In this document: positions 15,496 to 16,348 of the stretch, one piece after another
Numbering within the stretch: the first letter of the stretch is position 1
How the letters are laid out: each line of letters opens with the position of its first letter
From: an uncultured Paracoccaceae bacterium
GTDB lineage: Bacteria; Pseudomonadota; Alphaproteobacteria; Rhodobacterales; Rhodobacteraceae
NCBI GenBank assembly: GCA_937132145.1
Contig: CAKZNY010000193.1
Coordinates: 1-16,348, forward strand
DNA length: 16,348 bases
Direction: 5' to 3'
The notes under the pieces: model-generated
What the model was told of the DNA's origin: nothing
What the model saw: only the letters and a program-made list of their open reading frames with translations
The model's database searches: none
Program-made: the position numbers and the translations under genes

Positions 15496-16348
15496 CTAAT
15501 CACTGATACCGATGTCATAAGTATCGGCGTTATCAGTCCGCGTTACAGCTCCGTCTTTAGTGATCCCCAGCCCACGTATCACAATACCGGCCATATGCGG
15601 TGCCGCCATTGAAGTTCCACTGTAGGTTTCGTACCCGCCATCTTTAAACGTGGACAAGATGCTCACACCCGGCTCGATATAGTCGACCGGAGGGCCGTAG
15701 TTGGACCAGTATATCCAGTCGTTATTGATATCCATAGCCGCAATCGTGTGGATGTTGTCGTTATCTAGACCCACACGCGCTGGCGAATATTTCGAAGCGT
15801 CGTCACCTGAATTACCGGCTGCAAGCGTAAAAGTTACACCACGAGGCTCAAATCCATCAGGGCATTCGCCATATGGATTTTCCTCAGTTATTGACGATGC
15901 CGCACACCTGACCGCATCATCGAGAGGATCATATCCCCCGCCGCCAAGGCTCATATTTGCAACTTCACAGCTGCTGGTCGTACCGGCCACAAAGTCAACT
16001 CCGGCAATAACGCCTGAGTAAGTACCAGAACCACGGCGGTTCAAAACCTTCACAGACACAATTTCCACGCCTGGTGCAACGCCAACAACGCCTTCACCAT
16101 TCGCCCGCGCTCCGATTGTTCCGGCAACATGCGAGCCATGACCGTTCAAATCATCGCGAGACCCGCGCGAGAAAGCGTTGAAAAATACAGAGCTTACATT
16201 CAAATCCGGATGATCATAATCCACGCCCGTATCAATAACACAAACCGACTTTATACCCGCTTCATATCCAGCTTCGGGCGCACCGTTGTCCGAAACTACG
16301 CAGCCGCCATCGAAGCCAGTAATTCCAATACTTGTCACACGCCCAACA
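15496..16348 (-). CDS. Subtilisin-like S8 serine protease, 5' partial
   Basis: The frame is open to the right edge (codons for Val-Gly-Arg precede a GTG at 16338), so the signal peptide, any propeptide and the true start lie outside. Counting from that GTG, the catalytic triad is complete: Asp36 in VIDTGVDYDHPDLN, His67 in NGHGSHVAGTIG, and Ser243 in SGTSMAAPHMAG. The oxyanion Asn176 lies in TLAAGNSG. The layout is like the proteinase K/S8A group. Cys13, Cys33, Cys124, Cys145 and Cys159 suggest disulphides and an exported enzyme. The chain ends 37 residues after Ser243, without a visible C-terminal secretion or autotransporter domain. Its physiological substrate is unknown. Confidence 0.96.
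   Translation of the reverse strand, partial: VGRVTSIGITGFDGGCVVSDNGAPEAGYEAGIKSVCVIDTGVDYDHPDLNVSSVFFNAFSRGSRDDLNGHGSHVAGTIGARANGEGVVGVAPGVEIVSVKVLNRRGSGTYSGVIAGVDFVAGTTSSCEVANMSLGGGGYDPLDDAVRCAASSITEENPYGECPDGFEPRGVTFTLAAGNSGDDASKYSPARVGLDNDNIHTIAAMDINNDWIYWSNYGPPVDYIEPGVSILSTFKDGGYETYSGTSMAAPHMAGIVIRGLGITKDGAVTRTDNADTYDIGISD

Overview
The window looks like a stretch of chromosome from an alphaproteobacterium, most likely of the Rhodobacterales (Roseobacter-type). That rests on the moderately GC-rich coding style, the character of the SecA, ArgJ and Map proteins, the sfsA-map-radC gene order, and an exact CtrA-type box (TTAA-N7-TTAAC) in front of radC. It is tightly packed with housekeeping genes. 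I see no tRNA, rRNA, insertion sequence, prophage or CRISPR.

Left part (1-4200). The tail of an unrecognised plus-strand gene enters from the left. A minus-strand unit follows: pgl (6-phosphogluconolactonase) and aroQ (type II 3-dehydroquinate dehydratase), from a good sigma-70-like promoter. Downstream of aroQ are two very short ORFs: a 31-residue membrane peptide, then an 18-residue peptide with a near-perfect Shine-Dalgarno sequence. Two small hairpins and an intrinsic terminator follow. Divergent from pgl is a 12-TM RND/MMPL-type exporter.

Middle (4196-9678). A minus-strand unit encodes a periplasmic parvulin-type prolyl isomerase, then argJ (ornithine acetyltransferase), then a mutT-like Nudix hydrolase. 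The argJ stop and mutT start overlap as ATGA, and the mutT stop overlaps the exporter stop tail to tail. Divergent from the isomerase is secA. The 261-bp divergent region carries back-to-back promoters, an inverted repeat lying across one of them, and a short upstream ORF in the secA leader. SecA drives export through SecYEG and the isomerase folds exported proteins in the periplasm, so the pair makes functional sense.

Right part (9679-16348). An AT-rich 0.3-kb gap precedes an isolated large exported or anchored protein of about 776 residues. It has a Cys-containing beta-domain at each end and a long Cys-free Ala/Ser/Thr/Pro-rich linker. Convergent to it is the minus-strand unit sfsA-map-radC, with the CtrA-type box and a -10 element just ahead of radC. 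Divergent from sfsA is a CinA-type molybdopterin-binding-domain protein. The last gene, running in from the right edge, is a subtilisin-family (S8) serine protease whose N-terminus lies outside the window.

No clearly new multi-gene system is visible. The least explained elements are the two micro-ORFs and structured RNA after aroQ, the two-domain exported protein, the CtrA box at radC, and the secA leader ORF.
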